From positions 558,001 to 622,000 of the forward strand of contig NZ_CANMPJ010000002.1 of the NCBI RefSeq assembly GCF_947499705.1: 64,000 bases of DNA. The letters are read 5' to 3'. Numbering within the stretch: position 1 is the stretch's first letter; each line of letters starts with the position of its first letter. The translations under genes and the position numbers were made by a program. Of the stretch, positions 1 through 9,768 are shown in pieces. Origin of the DNA: an uncultured Erythrobacter sp. (lineage in GTDB: Bacteria > Pseudomonadota > Alphaproteobacteria > Sphingomonadales > Sphingomonadaceae). The notes beneath the pieces were generated by a model, which worked only from the letters and a program-made list of their open reading frames with translations, had not been told where the DNA came from and searched no databases.

Positions 1-684
1 GCGCGGATGGGCTGCGCGTCGACATTGGCCTTCGAGCTTTCCGACGGCGGATCGCGCGTCGTCGTGAATTGCGGCGGTGCGGCTATGTCGGGCGGACAAG
101 TTCCTGCACGGATCGGGCAGGGGCTTCGCGCGACGGCGGCACATTCGACGCTGGTTCTAGACAACGCGAATTCCACTGCAGTGCTGCTTCACGGCAAGCT
201 CGGTAAGGGCGCAGAACTGGTCGAGACCGAAACCCGCGAACTCACGCGGCAACATGGCAGCGCGACCCGGATGGAGGCGAGCCATGATGGCTACGCCGCG
301 CGCTTTGGCTTGACGCATCGCCGCGTGCTGACCCTGCGCGATGATGGCCATCAGCTCGCGGGCGAGGACATCCTCGTTCCAGTTTCGCGCAAGGGCAAGC
401 GCGGCAAGATTGGCTTTGCGATCCGGTTCCATTTGGGGCGCGGAGTCGAGGCACACCTTTCCGATGATGGGCGAGGCGCGAGCCTGCTGCTGCCCAATGG
501 CCGGCTGTGGCAATTCCGGCTTGCCGCTGATGGCCCCGATGCGAGCAATCTCAAACTGGCTTGCGAAGACAGTCTGTGGGTCGACGGCGAAGGCCGTCCA
601 CATGGGACCGAGCAATTGGTGATCGAAGGAATGACGTCGCGTGGCGGGGGGCAATTCTCCTGGCTGCTCAAGAAAATGGGATAG
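1..684 (+). CDS. Heparinase II/III-like protein, C-terminal part (5' end outside window)
   Basis: The frame is open from base 1, so only the C-terminal 227 or so residues are visible and the gene starts upstream. The visible part is a beta-rich region ([51 protein letters not shown]) of the kind found in the C-terminal beta-sandwich of heparinase II/III-like polysaccharide lyases. The family eliminatively cleaves uronic-acid polysaccharides. No catalytic residues can be checked because the alpha/alpha-toroid domain is missing. It sits directly upstream of purH with 19 bases between stop and start, an order I recall from sphingomonads. The family call comes from the C-terminal domain alone. 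Confidence 0.7.
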   Translation, partial: ARMGCASTLAFELSDGGSRVVVNCGGAAMSGGQVPARIGQGLRATAAHSTLVLDNANSTAVLLHGKLGKGAELVETETRELTRQHGSATRMEASHDGYAARFGLTHRRVLTLRDDGHQLAGEDILVPVSRKGKRGKIGFAIRFHLGRGVEAHLSDDGRGASLLLPNGRLWQFRLAADGPDASNLKLACEDSLWVDGEGRPHGTEQLVIEGMTSRGGGQFSWLLKKMG

Positions 685-703
685 ATCCCAAAGGGCAAGA
701 AGA

Positions 704-2326
704 ATGGGTGATTTGACGATCAAGCGGGCGCTGCTGTCAGTGTCCGACAAAAGCGGTTTGGCGGAACTGGGCGCTGCCTTGGCGTCACGCGGTGTGGAAC
801 TGGTGAGCACAGGAGGCACCGCGAGAACCTTGCGCGAAGCGGGCCTGGAAGTTCGTGATGTTTCCGACCTTACCGGCTTCCCCGAGATGATGGATGGCCG
901 GGTCAAGACCCTCCATCCCAAGGTGCATGGCGGGTTGCTGGCGCTGCGCGACAATGATGAACACGTCGCCGCGATGACCGAACATGAAATCGGCGCGATC
1001 GATCTGGTTGTGGTCAATCTCTACCCGTTTGAGGCGACCGTTGCGAAGGGTGCATCCCGCGAAGAGATCATCGAGAACATTGATATTGGCGGACCAAGTA
1101 TGGTGCGCTCGGCGGCGAAGAATCACGGCTTCGTGACGATCATGACGGACGCGGCGGACTATGCCGAGCTGCTCGAAGAGCTGGACGCCAATGATGGTGC
1201 GACCAGCGAAGCGTTCCGGATACGCATGGCAGGCAAGGCCTATGCCCGGACCGCCGCATACGATGCCGCCATCGCCAACTGGTTCGCGTTCGGCGATGCC
1301 TTCACCCATCCGCTCGGCATGGAGGCGCTGAAGGCCACGCCATTCACAGACACGATGCCGCTGGCGTTCAAGCGTGACGACGTGCTGCGTTACGGTGAGA
1401 ACCCGCACCAATCGGCAGCGATCTATATCCCGCAGGTCACCGGCACATCAGGCGTCCCGCAGGCTGAGCAATTGCAGGGCAAGGCGCTCAGCTACAACAA
1501 TTTGAACGACGCCGATGCCGCTTTGGAGCTCGCTGCCGAATTCGCCGGGAGCGATCCGGCGGTCGTGATCGTCAAGCACGCCAACCCATGCGGCGTCGCT
1601 CAGGGTGGCTCTCTGCTCGATGCATGGAACGCGGCGCTGCAATGCGACAGCGTTTCGGCCTTTGGCGGGATCGTCGCGGTCAACACCGAGCTTGACGGCG
1701 CGACCGCCGAGGCCATCGCCGCAATCTTCACAGAAGTGGTGATCGCTCCCAAGGTCAGTGCCGAGGCGCGCGAGGTGTTCGCCCGTAAAAAGAACCTGCG
1801 CTTGCTCGAATGCGGGACCTTGCCCGATCCTAGGCGCGGCGGCTTTGCGATGAAGACCATCGCGGGCGGGATGCTGATCCAGGGTCGCGACAATGGCTCG
1901 GTGAGCGAAGCGGATCTCAAGGTCGTAACCAAGCGCGAACCGACGCCGCAGGAATTGAAGGATTGCCTGTTCGCCTGGACAGTTGCGCGTCATGTGAAAT
2001 CCAATGCGATTGTCTACGCCAAAGACGGCGCGACCGCCGGTATAGGTGCTGGCCAGATGAACCGCCGCGATTCCGCTCGCATTGCCGCGATCAAGGCGAC
2101 TGAGGCAGCTGAAACCTACGAATGGGCTGCGCCCAAGACGGTCGGTAGCGCGGTAGCTTCGGACGCTTTCTTCCCCTTCGCCGACGGCCTGATCGCAGCT
2201 GCGGAAGCAGGCGCAACAGCCGTGATTCAGCCCGGCGGATCTATCCGCGACGAAGAAGTCATTGCAGCGGCGGACGAGGCAGGCCTGGCAATGGTCCTAA
2301 CCGGGATGCGGCATTTCAGGCATTAG
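704..2326 (+). CDS. purH: Bifunctional AICAR formyltransferase / IMP cyclohydrolase
   Basis: PurH carries out the last two steps of purine synthesis: 10-formyl-THF-dependent formylation of AICAR, then closure to IMP, in the cytosol. The 540-aa product has the usual length. The N-terminal MGS-like cyclohydrolase domain (about residues 5-150) contains [10 protein letters not shown] and [14 protein letters not shown]. The transformylase domain (about 150-540) has [33 protein letters not shown] and the [10 protein letters not shown] segment. The ATG at 704 starts with [18 protein letters not shown], matching the family N-terminus; the frame runs further upstream but overlaps the heparinase gene and has no family similarity there. 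No terminator with a T-run follows, but a hairpin cluster does. Confidence 0.97.
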   Translation: MGDLTIKRALLSVSDKSGLAELGAALASRGVELVSTGGTARTLREAGLEVRDVSDLTGFPEMMDGRVKTLHPKVHGGLLALRDNDEHVAAMTEHEIGAIDLVVVNLYPFEATVAKGASREEIIENIDIGGPSMVRSAAKNHGFVTIMTDAADYAELLEELDANDGATSEAFRIRMAGKAYARTAAYDAAIANWFAFGDAFTHPLGMEALKATPFTDTMPLAFKRDDVLRYGENPHQSAAIYIPQVTGTSGVPQAEQLQGKALSYNNLNDADAALELAAEFAGSDPAVVIVKHANPCGVAQGGSLLDAWNAALQCDSVSAFGGIVAVNTELDGATAEAIAAIFTEVVIAPKVSAEAREVFARKKNLRLLECGTLPDPRRGGFAMKTIAGGMLIQGRDNGSVSEADLKVVTKREPTPQELKDCLFAWTVARHVKSNAIVYAKDGATAGIGAGQMNRRDSARIAAIKATEAAETYEWAAPKTVGSAVASDAFFPFADGLIAAAEAGATAVIQPGGSIRDEEVIAAADEAGLAMVLTGMRHFRH

Positions 2327-2342
2327 TTTGTTGCGCCCTCAA

Positions 2343-2616
2343 GCGCCGGGCGCAGCGCATCCGCGCTGCTTGGCTTCCGCGCCATAAGGCGCAACGGGCG
2401 GTCGCCCTTGCGACGCCTGCGGCGTCGAACCAGTGCAATTTTGCTACTTTGTCGCGGAGCACGGTCGCGCCAGCGACCGCAAGGCCGACTGGCCGCCCGC
2501 AGCGATGCGATCTCTGATCGCATGAGCGAGGATATCGCATCCCGGATGGGATGCGTAATACAAAGACTCCCGCGCCCGGCGTCTGAGGGTGGGAAAGTTG
2601 CAGCGCAACTTTTCCC
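2343..2616. repeat. Intergenic cluster of perfect short hairpins
   Basis: The roughly 420 bases between purH and the next gene hold no convincing gene but a dense run of small inverted repeats with 2-4 nt loops. Arms are at 2352-2358/2363-2369 (7 bp), 2379-2383/2388-2392 (5 bp), 2396-2400/2403-2407 (5 bp), 2411-2417/2421-2427 (7 bp), 2462-2468/2473-2479 (7 bp), 2483-2486/2491-2494 (4 bp), 2505-2512/2516-2523 (8 bp), 2536-2543/2548-2555 (8 bp) and 2594-2601/2605-2612 (8 bp, extended by three more pairs past a bulged T). The 12-mer ACTTTGTCGCGG occurs at 2446-2457 and 2630-2641. Each hairpin differs in sequence, so this is not a simple REP array; it may be a degenerate mobile or structured RNA element. 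Confidence 0.75.
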
Positions 2617-2744
2617 AAGAACAAACGTAACTTTGTCGCGGTTTGTCGCGAATGGCTTTCCTGACAGCAATGTTCACTGAGCTGAAAGCCCTGAACGGTA
2701 TGGAACCGATGACACAACACACAGACCCCCGACGAGATTCGAAA

Positions 2745-2939
2745 ATGGCCCTCTTCACCCCCGACCTGTACCGCAATTTCGGCATCGGCTTTGTTGCCAC
2801 TGCGCTTGCCCTTGGTGCAGCCTCGATCGACGATTGGTCACAGGTCAACGCTGATTTCGCGCCGGCTGCGCAGGCCGCCGAAGTGCCTTTTGAGCCGGTC
2901 GAAGTCGCGCCTGAATTTTTGATCGAGGTCGAAGAATGA
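2745..2939 (+). CDS. Small single-pass membrane protein, unknown function
   Basis: A 64-aa product (from the ATG at 2745) starting MALFTPDLYRNFGIGF and carrying one hydrophobic segment (GIGFVATALALGAAS, about residues 13-27), followed by an acidic, proline-containing tail rich in E, V and P. In-frame ATGs at 2652, 2700 and 2709 are also possible starts; 2745 is chosen because the sequence before it is low-complexity and polar. Its TGA stop overlaps the ATG of msrA (ATGA at 2936-2939), so the two are probably translated in a coupled way. I do not recognise a family. Its acidic tail would lie next to the exported MsrA if the protein is oriented N-in. Confidence 0.55.
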   Translation: MALFTPDLYRNFGIGFVATALALGAASIDDWSQVNADFAPAAQAAEVPFEPVEVAPEFLIEVEE

Positions 2940-3613
2940 AGCGCCTGACGCTCGGCATCGCTGCCGCTTCGCTCGCCATTTCCGGTTGTGCCGCTCCCGC
3001 ATTCGCGGAAGAGCCGGTCAATGCTCCCGCCCCCAAGCGCATCGCCAAGGAAGGCGCTGGGCTGAAAACCGCGATTTTCGCGGGTGGCTGCTTCTGGGGC
3101 GTCGAAGGCGTCTTCAGCCATGTCAAAGGCGTGAAGTCTGCGGTTGCCGGCTATCACGGCGGCGCTGCTGGCACGGCCAAGTACAACCGCATCATCACCG
3201 GCACAACCAACCATGCCGAAGCGGTCAAGATCACCTATGATCCCTATGTCGTGCGCTATGACGAGCTGCTGCGGATCTTCTTCTCGGTGGTCGCTGATCC
3301 AACGCTGAAGAACCGCCAGGGACCGGATGTCGGTGCGCATTACCGCACGGCGCTGGTCCCCCTTAACGCCGAACAGCGCGCCGTTGCGTCAGCCTATCTG
3401 AAGCAAATGGGTTCCTCGCGCGTCTGGAAGCGTCCGATCGTGACCAAGATCGAAAGCCACAAGAAGTTCTACGCCGCTGAGACCTATCATCAGGACTTCA
3501 TGGCCAAGAACCCGCGCCACGGATACATCCTGCGCTGGGACAAGCCCAAGGTTCGGGCGCTCAAAGCGATGTTCCCTTCAGATTACCGGCCGAGATTCCT
3601 GCGCGACGGCTGA
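2936..3613 (+). CDS. msrA: Exported peptide-methionine (S)-S-oxide reductase
   Basis: MsrA reduces the S-epimer of methionine sulfoxide in proteins. The 225-aa product carries the catalytic GCFWG motif (Cys52) followed by GVEGVF, plus the conserved YHGG, HAEAV and YHQDF segments. Unlike cytosolic MsrA it starts with a signal peptide (MKRLTLGIAAASLAISGC); the ISGC sequence is a possible lipobox with Cys18, and an alternative signal peptidase I site follows AFA. It therefore probably works in the periplasm or membrane-anchored. Overlaps the preceding small membrane protein gene by 4 bases. The matching exported MsrB is encoded separately at 18846-19346. Confidence 0.92.
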   Translation: MKRLTLGIAAASLAISGCAAPAFAEEPVNAPAPKRIAKEGAGLKTAIFAGGCFWGVEGVFSHVKGVKSAVAGYHGGAAGTAKYNRIITGTTNHAEAVKITYDPYVVRYDELLRIFFSVVADPTLKNRQGPDVGAHYRTALVPLNAEQRAVASAYLKQMGSSRVWKRPIVTKIESHKKFYAAETYHQDFMAKNPRHGYILRWDKPKVRALKAMFPSDYRPRFLRDG

Positions 3614-3673
3614 TGCCCGGCCGGATTTGACGCTTGGCTGGCATCACCGGGCGAGTGTGCCTATATTCCCGGC

Positions 3674-4156
3674 ATGGACACCAAACTGAAAGAAGCGCCG
3701 CATTCGCACGCGCACCAGGAATTGAGCGGCGAAAGTCTCGTCGCGGCGGCGCGTGCGTCACTAATCGAGTCGGGCGAGCAGTGGACCGGCATGCGCGAGG
3801 CCGTGTTCACCGAGCTGGCGAAGCATGAGCGCCCAGCCTCAGCTTACGATATCGCGGACAATCTATCGCAGGCGCGCGGAAAACGCGTCGCGCCCAACAG
3901 CATTTACCGCATTCTTGACCTGTTCGTGTCGAACAATCTCGCCATGCGGGTCGAAAGCTCCAACGCTTATCTCGCCAACACCCACCCGGGCTGCGCGCAT
4001 GATTGTATTTTCCTTGTCTGTGACGAATGCGGCGAGGCGACCCATGTCGATGATGAAGAAGTCAGCCGGACGGTGCGCAAGATTGCTTCGTCGAAGCAAT
4101 TCAAGCCCGAGAGGCCGGTCCTGGAGATTCGCGGGCTTTGCCAAGCTTGCGCCTGA
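3674..4156 (+). CDS. Fur-family metal-responsive repressor, probably Zur
   Basis: A 160-aa Fur superfamily regulator. An N-terminal winged-helix domain (about 20-100; TGMREAVFTELAKHERPASAYDIADNL, PNSIYRILDLF) is followed by the metal-binding dimerisation domain. Two Cys-x-x-Cys pairs, CDEC and the C-terminal CQAC, form the structural zinc site. The HPGCAHDCIF stretch, the low-acid histidine-containing N-terminus and the overall spacing resemble Zur more than Fur, but no direct operator evidence is present. It lies alone between msrA and dxs. Zur would repress zinc uptake genes in zinc-replete cells; the exact metal is inferred. Confidence 0.85.
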   Translation: MDTKLKEAPHSHAHQELSGESLVAAARASLIESGEQWTGMREAVFTELAKHERPASAYDIADNLSQARGKRVAPNSIYRILDLFVSNNLAMRVESSNAYLANTHPGCAHDCIFLVCDECGEATHVDDEEVSRTVRKIASSKQFKPERPVLEIRGLCQACA

Positions 4157-4282
4157 CGCAACTGTCACTCGATATTGACACAGCGATCATTGCGTAAAAC
4201 TCACACTTAGCAGACAAACCGTTGCTCACGAGCGACGACCCGTTCATCGACAGGCAGGATTTGAGGGTGTAAAGCTTTTGAT

Positions 4283-6208
4283 ATGAGTCGATCACCAGAA
4301 ACGCCGTTGCTCGATCAGGTCCCGACACCCGACGAGCTTCGCCAACTCCAGCCCGAACAACTCCGGCAATTGTCCGACGAACTGCGCGCCGAGATGATCG
4401 ACGCGGTGAGTACGTCAGGCGGGCATCTGGGTTCGGGTCTCGGTGTGGTCGAACTGACCGTGGCGATCCATTACGTCTTCAACACGCCCGACGACAAGCT
4501 GGTGTGGGACGTCGGCCACCAATGCTACCCGCATAAGATCATCACCGGAAGGCGCGACCGAATCCGGACCTTGCGGCAAGGCGGAGGCCTCAGCGGCTTC
4601 ACCAAGCGTGCCGAGAGTGAATACGATCCGTTCGGCGCGGCGCACTCGTCGACGTCTATTTCCGCGGCGCTTGGCTTCGCCATGGCCAACAAGCTGAATG
4701 ACAAGCCTGGACGCGGGATCGCGGTAATCGGCGACGGCGCGATGAGCGCGGGCATGGCCTACGAAGCGATGAACAACGCCGCGCAGGCGGGAAATCGGCT
4801 GGTCGTGATCCTCAATGATAACGATATGTCGATCGCACCTCCGGTGGGCGGACTGTCCGCCTATCTGGCGCGGATGGTGTCCTCGAGCGAATATCTCGGC
4901 CTGCGCAGCCTCGCCTCGCGCGCGGTCAAGAAGATGAGCCGCCGGATGCACGAAGCCATCGGCAAGGCCGAAGAATACACCCGCGGCATGGTGACCGGCG
5001 GGACGCTTTTCGAAGAATTGGGTTTCTACTATGTCGGCCCGATTGACGGGCACAATCTCGATCATCTGATCCCAGTTCTCGAAAATGTCCGCGATACGTC
5101 GGAAGGCCCGGTGCTGATCCACGTCGTGACGACCAAGGGCAAGGGCTACAAATACGCAGAAGAAAGCGCCGACAAATATCACGGCGTGCCCAAATTCGAC
5201 GTCATCACCGGCGAGAAGAAGAAAGGCGCGGCTGGCCCGCCTGCCTATCAGAACGTCTTTGGTGACACTCTGGCAAAACTGGCCGAAACCGACAGCCGCA
5301 TCTGCGCAATTACTGCTGCGATGCCTTCGGGCACCGGCGTTGATCGCTTCGCCAAAGCTCATCCCGAGCGCAGTTTTGACGTAGGCATTGCAGAACAGCA
5401 CGGTGTGACTTTCGCTGCCGGTCTGGCAGCACAGGGCATGCGTCCGTTTGCGGCGATCTATTCGACCTTCCTGCAGCGTGCTTACGACCAGGTGGTCCAT
5501 GACGTCGCGATCCAGAACCTGCCGGTACGTTTCGCTATCGACCGCGCTGGTTTGGTCGGTGCCGATGGCTGCACCCATGCGGGCAGTTTCGACATCACCT
5601 ACCTCGCAACGCTGCCGAACTTGGTGGTGATGGCGGCAGCAGATGAAGCCGAATTGGCGCATATGACCTACACTGCGGTCGAATATGACGATGGCCCGAT
5701 AGCCTTCCGCTATCCGCGCGGCAGCGGCACGGGCGTTCCGATCCCGGACCAGCTCGAGAAGTTCGAAATCGGCAAGGGCCGCGTTGTGCGCGAAGGCACC
5801 AAGGTCGCGATCCTCTCGCTTGGCGCTCGGCTTGAAGAAGCCAAGAAGGCGGCCGACCAGCTCGAGGCCAAGGGGCTTTCGACCACGGTTGCCGACATGC
5901 GCTTCGCCAAGCCGCTCGACGAAGACCTGATCGCGAAACTGATGCGCACGCATGAGGTTGTGCTGACCATCGAAGAAGGCGCCATTGGCGGCCTCGGCGC
6001 GCATGTGCTGACCTATGCCTCGGATGAAGGCTTGACCGACAACGGATTGAAGGTCCGCACCCTGCGCCTGCCTGATACCTTCATCGATCAGGACTCGCCC
6101 GAAAAGCAATACGAAGAAGCGGGGCTGACCGCTCCGAATATCGTCGAGACGGTGCTGAAAGCGCTCAAGCATAACACGACCGCAGCAGAAGAGGGGGCAC
6201 GAGCCTGA
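4283..6208 (+). CDS. dxs: 1-deoxy-D-xylulose-5-phosphate synthase
   Basis: Dxs condenses pyruvate and glyceraldehyde-3-phosphate into DXP, the entry reaction of the MEP isoprenoid pathway, using thiamine diphosphate and Mg2+. The 641-aa product has the usual length. Visible features are the ThDP motif [17 protein letters not shown] with the downstream [27 protein letters not shown] near the N-terminus, [10 protein letters not shown], the transketolase-like pyrimidine domain with [18 protein letters not shown], and the C-terminal domain ([13 protein letters not shown]). Start ATG at 4283. A TTGACA at 4175-4180 upstream is a possible -35, but no good -10 was found. It converges on the MlaA-like gene with only seven bases between stops. 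Confidence 0.97.
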   Translation: MSRSPETPLLDQVPTPDELRQLQPEQLRQLSDELRAEMIDAVSTSGGHLGSGLGVVELTVAIHYVFNTPDDKLVWDVGHQCYPHKIITGRRDRIRTLRQGGGLSGFTKRAESEYDPFGAAHSSTSISAALGFAMANKLNDKPGRGIAVIGDGAMSAGMAYEAMNNAAQAGNRLVVILNDNDMSIAPPVGGLSAYLARMVSSSEYLGLRSLASRAVKKMSRRMHEAIGKAEEYTRGMVTGGTLFEELGFYYVGPIDGHNLDHLIPVLENVRDTSEGPVLIHVVTTKGKGYKYAEESADKYHGVPKFDVITGEKKKGAAGPPAYQNVFGDTLAKLAETDSRICAITAAMPSGTGVDRFAKAHPERSFDVGIAEQHGVTFAAGLAAQGMRPFAAIYSTFLQRAYDQVVHDVAIQNLPVRFAIDRAGLVGADGCTHAGSFDITYLATLPNLVVMAAADEAELAHMTYTAVEYDDGPIAFRYPRGSGTGVPIPDQLEKFEIGKGRVVREGTKVAILSLGARLEEAKKAADQLEAKGLSTTVADMRFAKPLDEDLIAKLMRTHEVVLTIEEGAIGGLGAHVLTYASDEGLTDNGLKVRTLRLPDTFIDQDSPEKQYEEAGLTAPNIVETVLKALKHNTTAAEEGARA

Positions 6209-6215
6209 TCCCTGC

Positions 6216-7319
6216 CTAGCGCGTCGGGTGGCTCTTGCGAGTCTGCACCAGGACGATCTCACCCGGGGCATATCGAAGACCGCCTGTATCTAGGTTGGTG
6301 ATGCGGTCCGCGCCTTGGTCCTGAACGTTTGTTTCATCAAGGTCCGGTGCCGGATCGTTCGCCAGCGACATCAACCGTTCGCCATCGGGCCGATCTGCGT
6401 CAGGGATACCCTGCAACGGCGATCCATCGCGGAATTCCTGGATAGTGGCTTTGCGCTGAGCGAGATATCCGTCGCGCATTGTGGCGTAGGGGTCATCCGA
6501 CGAGTTGATCCGTTCCAGCTGCTCGTCGATCTCAAGCCGGGATTGCAGCGAGCTTACTGTAAATAACGGAATGCCGACCGCCGGATCGCGGAATGGCCCG
6601 CCAACCACAGTCGGAAGCAGAAGACCGTCGAGACCGTTTCCAATCACATCGCGAACGCTGGTCGACCCTGCAAGCGGCAGCACGAGATAAGGGCCCGACC
6701 CGACCCCGTAATATCCCAACGTGTTGGCAAACCCGTTTCGGCGATACGGCAGACCGATTCCAGGCTCACCGGCAATGTCGAACAGGCCGCCGATTCCAAG
6801 GGTCGAATTGATCGCAAACCGCCCCAGAGTCTCGAACGCCTTACCGACCTTGAGTTGAAGCAGGAAGTTTAGCGCATTGCTCGGTTCGCTTAGATTGCGC
6901 ACGGCATTGTGCAATCCGTCGCGCAAAGGCCCCGGCAGGCCGTCTTCGTACGCATAAGCCAGGGGGGCAACAACCGCTCTGTCGACGTCCTGAGTGATGC
7001 GGAATGTATCGGCATTCATCCGCTCCATCGGATCGCCTTCGGCAGGGCCGTAGGCGCCCTGAACGACGATCTCATTCATGGGTTCGTCTTCCCAAGTATC
7101 AACTTCAGGCTGATCCTCGCCTGCGGGAAGTCCCGAAGTGGTGCCCTGAACGGCGATCAGCGACCAGTTCGACGAGATCAGCGTAGTCTGCGGTGTGTCG
7201 ATCTGACGCGATGCGACCGAAACTTCGGGCAGGTGCGCAATCGGAGCTGCTGCGATATGTGCAGCTGGCTGGCCCATCAACAGCGGCGATGTTATGACAA
7301 CCAACGGAAGACCAGGCAT
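6216..7319 (-). CDS. MlaA/VacJ-like phospholipid transport protein
   Basis: MlaA-family proteins sit in the outer membrane and remove misplaced phospholipids from the outer leaflet. The 367-aa product matches the VacJ domain at about residues 95-290: NADTFRITQDVDRAVVAPLAYAY, RDGLHNAVRNLSEPSNALNFLLQ, RFAINSTLGIGGLFDIA, a GVGSGPYLVLPLAGSTSVRD segment and a YATMRDGYLAQRK tail. An N-terminal hydrophobic signal-like region (ITSPLLMGQPAAHIAAAP) is present but no lipobox cysteine, so lipid anchoring is doubtful. A long variable region lies between the signal and the domain, and another at the C-terminus. Divergent from the crotonase gene. Confidence 0.88.
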   Translation of the reverse strand: MPGLPLVVITSPLLMGQPAAHIAAAPIAHLPEVSVASRQIDTPQTTLISSNWSLIAVQGTTSGLPAGEDQPEVDTWEDEPMNEIVVQGAYGPAEGDPMERMNADTFRITQDVDRAVVAPLAYAYEDGLPGPLRDGLHNAVRNLSEPSNALNFLLQLKVGKAFETLGRFAINSTLGIGGLFDIAGEPGIGLPYRRNGFANTLGYYGVGSGPYLVLPLAGSTSVRDVIGNGLDGLLLPTVVGGPFRDPAVGIPLFTVSSLQSRLEIDEQLERINSSDDPYATMRDGYLAQRKATIQEFRDGSPLQGIPDADRPDGERLMSLANDPAPDLDETNVQDQGADRITNLDTGGLRYAPGEIVLVQTRKSHPTR

Positions 7320-7460
7320 TTAATTTTCTCCAGCCCCCGCTGCAGACTTACGTAACGCTAGCTACGGTCAACCAGTAGCCCTCTCAATTCTATCAAGATT
7401 CCATCCACTTTTGCATAATCCCGTTGTTCGCCCAAGCTAACGAAAGGCTTCGAGCTTTCC

Positions 7461-8258
7461 ATGCCATTACTTTCGATCAACCGTGCCGGATCCATCGCCA
7501 CGATCACCATCGACCGCGCGGATACGATGAACCCGCTCGGTGCTCCCGGCGATGGCGACGAGTTTGCGCGCGTCTGTACCGAGATCAATCGCGATCTCGA
7601 AACGCGCTGCGTTATCCTGACCGGAGCCGGACGAGCATTCAGCGCAGGCGGCGATATCAAGGCTATGCGCGACAAGACCGGTACGTTTGGCGGCAATCCG
7701 CCTGCGATCTCGGACGGGTACCGCGACAACATCCATCAGATGCTGCGCGCGCTGTATGGGCTGCGCGTGCCGGTGATTGCGGCGATCAATGGGCCAGCGA
7801 TCGGGTTGGGCTGCGATGTGGCCTGTCTCGCCGATATTCGCATCGCTTCGGACAAAGCGATGTTCGGCGTTACCTTCCTCAAGCTTGGGATCATCCCCGG
7901 AGATGGCGGAACCTGGATTCTGCCGCGCGTAATTGGTCAGAGCCGCGCAGCGGAGCTGTTCTACACCGGCGATGTGATCGACGCCGCAACAGCGCAGGAT
8001 TGGGGGCTGGTCAGCCGGGTCGTGCCGCATGACGATTTGCTTGCCGAAGCCCAAACACTCGCCAGCAAGATCGCCGCGATGCCTCCGCATGGGTTGCGAC
8101 AGGCCAAGAACCTGCTGCGTCAGGGCCAGCAGGTCAGTTACGACACGGCGCTCGAAATGGCGGCCAACACACAGGCGATGATGCACATGACGCAGGATCA
8201 TGCCGAAGGCGTCGCCGCGCTGATCGAAAAGCGCCCGCCGACCTTCAAGGGCGAATAG
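7461..8258 (+). CDS. Enoyl-CoA hydratase/isomerase (crotonase) family protein
   Basis: A 265-aa crotonase-fold protein, probably hydrating or isomerising an acyl-CoA in fatty-acid or related catabolism. The oxyanion-hole CoA-binding segments are visible: GAGRAFSAGGDIKAM and NGPAIGLGCDVACLADIRIAS, followed by FGVTFLKLGIIPGDGGTWILPR. The acidic residue usual in hydratases at the second position (a Glu) is replaced by a GDGG context, so the exact reaction (hydratase versus isomerase or other) is open. Nine bases separate it from the alpha/beta hydrolase downstream, so they are likely co-transcribed. Confidence 0.88.
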   Translation: MPLLSINRAGSIATITIDRADTMNPLGAPGDGDEFARVCTEINRDLETRCVILTGAGRAFSAGGDIKAMRDKTGTFGGNPPAISDGYRDNIHQMLRALYGLRVPVIAAINGPAIGLGCDVACLADIRIASDKAMFGVTFLKLGIIPGDGGTWILPRVIGQSRAAELFYTGDVIDAATAQDWGLVSRVVPHDDLLAEAQTLASKIAAMPPHGLRQAKNLLRQGQQVSYDTALEMAANTQAMMHMTQDHAEGVAALIEKRPPTFKGE

Positions 8259-8267
8259 GGCACCGAC

Positions 8268-9071
8268 ATGAGGCTGCTGTTCAACGCGCTGGTCTTCGTC
8301 GCGACCCTCTATGTCGTACTGCTGGTCGTGCTCTGGTCGTTTCAGTCACGCTTTATCTATCCCGCGCCGCAAACGCCCGCGCCACTGACGCCGGGCTATT
8401 CGGAAGTGCAGCTCGAAACCTCCGACGGATTGAGCCTGCGTTCGTTCTATCGGGAAGCAGCCGATGGCCTGCCCACTGTCGTCTATTTCCATGGCAATGG
8501 CGGTACGCTTGCCGAGGCCAGCATTTCGAACATCGGACTGACGGAGGCTGGATTCGGCAGCTTGCTGGTCGAGTATCGAGGCTATGGCGGCAATTCGGGC
8601 GACCCTTCCGAGCAAGGCTTCTACCGCGATGGCGAAGCGGCGATGGCGTGGCTCTCCGACAAGCAAATCGCGCGCGAAGAAACGATCATCATCGGCAATT
8701 CAATTGGAAGCGGCGTGGCGACCGAGATGGCGCTGCGTCACGATCCCGCCGCGCTGATCCTTGTCGCTCCTTTTACTTCTCTCCCCGAAGCGGCGCAAAG
8801 CAATCTGTGGTGGCTGCCGGCGAGGATGTTGGTTCGCGATCAATATCGCAACGCTGAGAAGATCGACGACCTCGACATGCCGATCCTGATCCAACACGGC
8901 GATGCGGACACGTTGATCCCGTTCGAACAGGGAAGGACGCTAAGTCAGAAGGCAGATAACGCCGTCTTTCAGCCATACGAGGGATCAGGGCATAGTCTGA
9001 CCTTCGAACCGCGTTCGCAAGTTGCGCGGCGCGACTGGATACTTGCGCTGTGGCAGGAGCGGGGCGGCTAG
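8268..9071 (+). CDS. Membrane-anchored alpha/beta hydrolase (BEM46-like)
   Basis: A 267-aa alpha/beta hydrolase with an N-terminal hydrophobic anchor (LVFVATLYVVLLVVLW, residues about 8-24). Visible elements are YFHGNGGTLAEA (oxyanion region), the nucleophile elbow GNSIGSG with its serine, the acid in HGDADTLIPF and the His in GSGHSLTF. The layout fits the BEM46/ABHD13-like group of uncharacterised membrane hydrolases; substrate unknown. The stop TAG shares the palindrome CTAG with the stop of the convergent NnrU-like gene. Confidence 0.85.
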   Translation: MRLLFNALVFVATLYVVLLVVLWSFQSRFIYPAPQTPAPLTPGYSEVQLETSDGLSLRSFYREAADGLPTVVYFHGNGGTLAEASISNIGLTEAGFGSLLVEYRGYGGNSGDPSEQGFYRDGEAAMAWLSDKQIAREETIIIGNSIGSGVATEMALRHDPAALILVAPFTSLPEAAQSNLWWLPARMLVRDQYRNAEKIDDLDMPILIQHGDADTLIPFEQGRTLSQKADNAVFQPYEGSGHSLTFEPRSQVARRDWILALWQERGG

Positions 9072-9742
9072 AACCAGCGCCAGATACCGGCCGCGATGCC
9101 GCCAATTGGCAGGTGTAGCCAGCTGAGGAAGACGAACAGGATCAGCCCGATCGCCCACGGTCCTGTGCCAACTCCGAAAAGCGATCCGAGACGTGGCCAA
9201 AAGCTCGTGTTGCTCTCCCAGGTCTCCCATGCATCGCCCATGAGTACCTCTTTCTTGCGGTCCTGCATGTGCGCTCCGACCAGAGCGAGAAAGCCCATGG
9301 CGAACGCAGTGATCATCGTCCGCATGCTCCAGAACAGCACCATGTGCGAAAGCGCCCAAAGCGCGAAGCTCCACATCATCGGGTGGCGCGTGACGCGGAA
9401 TGCACCCTTGGGCTCGGCCCGGGCCATGTCTTCCGATCCGGGCAATCCGAGCGCTGGATTTCCCGCCATCGATCCGGCGAACAGCACCATCGCGGGCAAT
9501 GTCAAAAGGGTGGCGATACCCCATCCGATATCACCGCTCCCGGGCAGATCGGCGGGCGGAGCGGCTGTGAAGGCGAAATAGATCCAAGCGAGCGTGGCGA
9601 TGCTGACCAGCGAATAGGCGATCTGGAAACCGACCTCGCCGAGCATCTTTACCAACGGCGCACGCAGCGGATGCGACATCGCAAAGTGGGTTCCGACAAA
9701 GGCCGCATTGGCCAAGATAAGTTCGATAAGTGCCCCGTCCAT
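9068..9742 (-). CDS. NnrU-like integral membrane protein
   Basis: A 224-aa polytopic membrane protein with about six hydrophobic helices. The N-terminal FVGTHFAMSHPLRAPLV and the central RVTRHPMMWSFALWALSHM segments match NnrU-family proteins, which are related to the plant 15-cis-zeta-carotene isomerase Z-ISO; the conserved His residues would bind haem in Z-ISO. In bacteria NnrU was first linked to nitric-oxide metabolism, but no denitrification gene lies nearby, so a role in haem or carotenoid chemistry is possible but unproven. It overlaps the convergent hydrolase gene by 4 bases. Confidence 0.85.
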   Translation of the reverse strand: MDGALIELILANAAFVGTHFAMSHPLRAPLVKMLGEVGFQIAYSLVSIATLAWIYFAFTAAPPADLPGSGDIGWGIATLLTLPAMVLFAGSMAGNPALGLPGSEDMARAEPKGAFRVTRHPMMWSFALWALSHMVLFWSMRTMITAFAMGFLALVGAHMQDRKKEVLMGDAWETWESNTSFWPRLGSLFGVGTGPWAIGLILFVFLSWLHLPIGGIAAGIWRWF

Positions 9743-9768
9743 GGGTGTCTCCTATGGATCCCTCGCCA

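Noticed and set aside
2343..2616. CRISPR array
   Set aside because: The hairpins all differ in sequence and there is no repeat-spacer periodicity; no cas genes in the window.
4175..4203. TTGACA before dxs as a promoter
   Set aside because: The -35 is perfect but no acceptable -10 was found at 15-19 bases; kept only as a remark in the dxs entry.
4415..6271. 618-codon minus-strand frame opposite dxs
   Set aside because: Antisense of an undoubted gene in GC-rich DNA; no motif, composition typical of a shadow.
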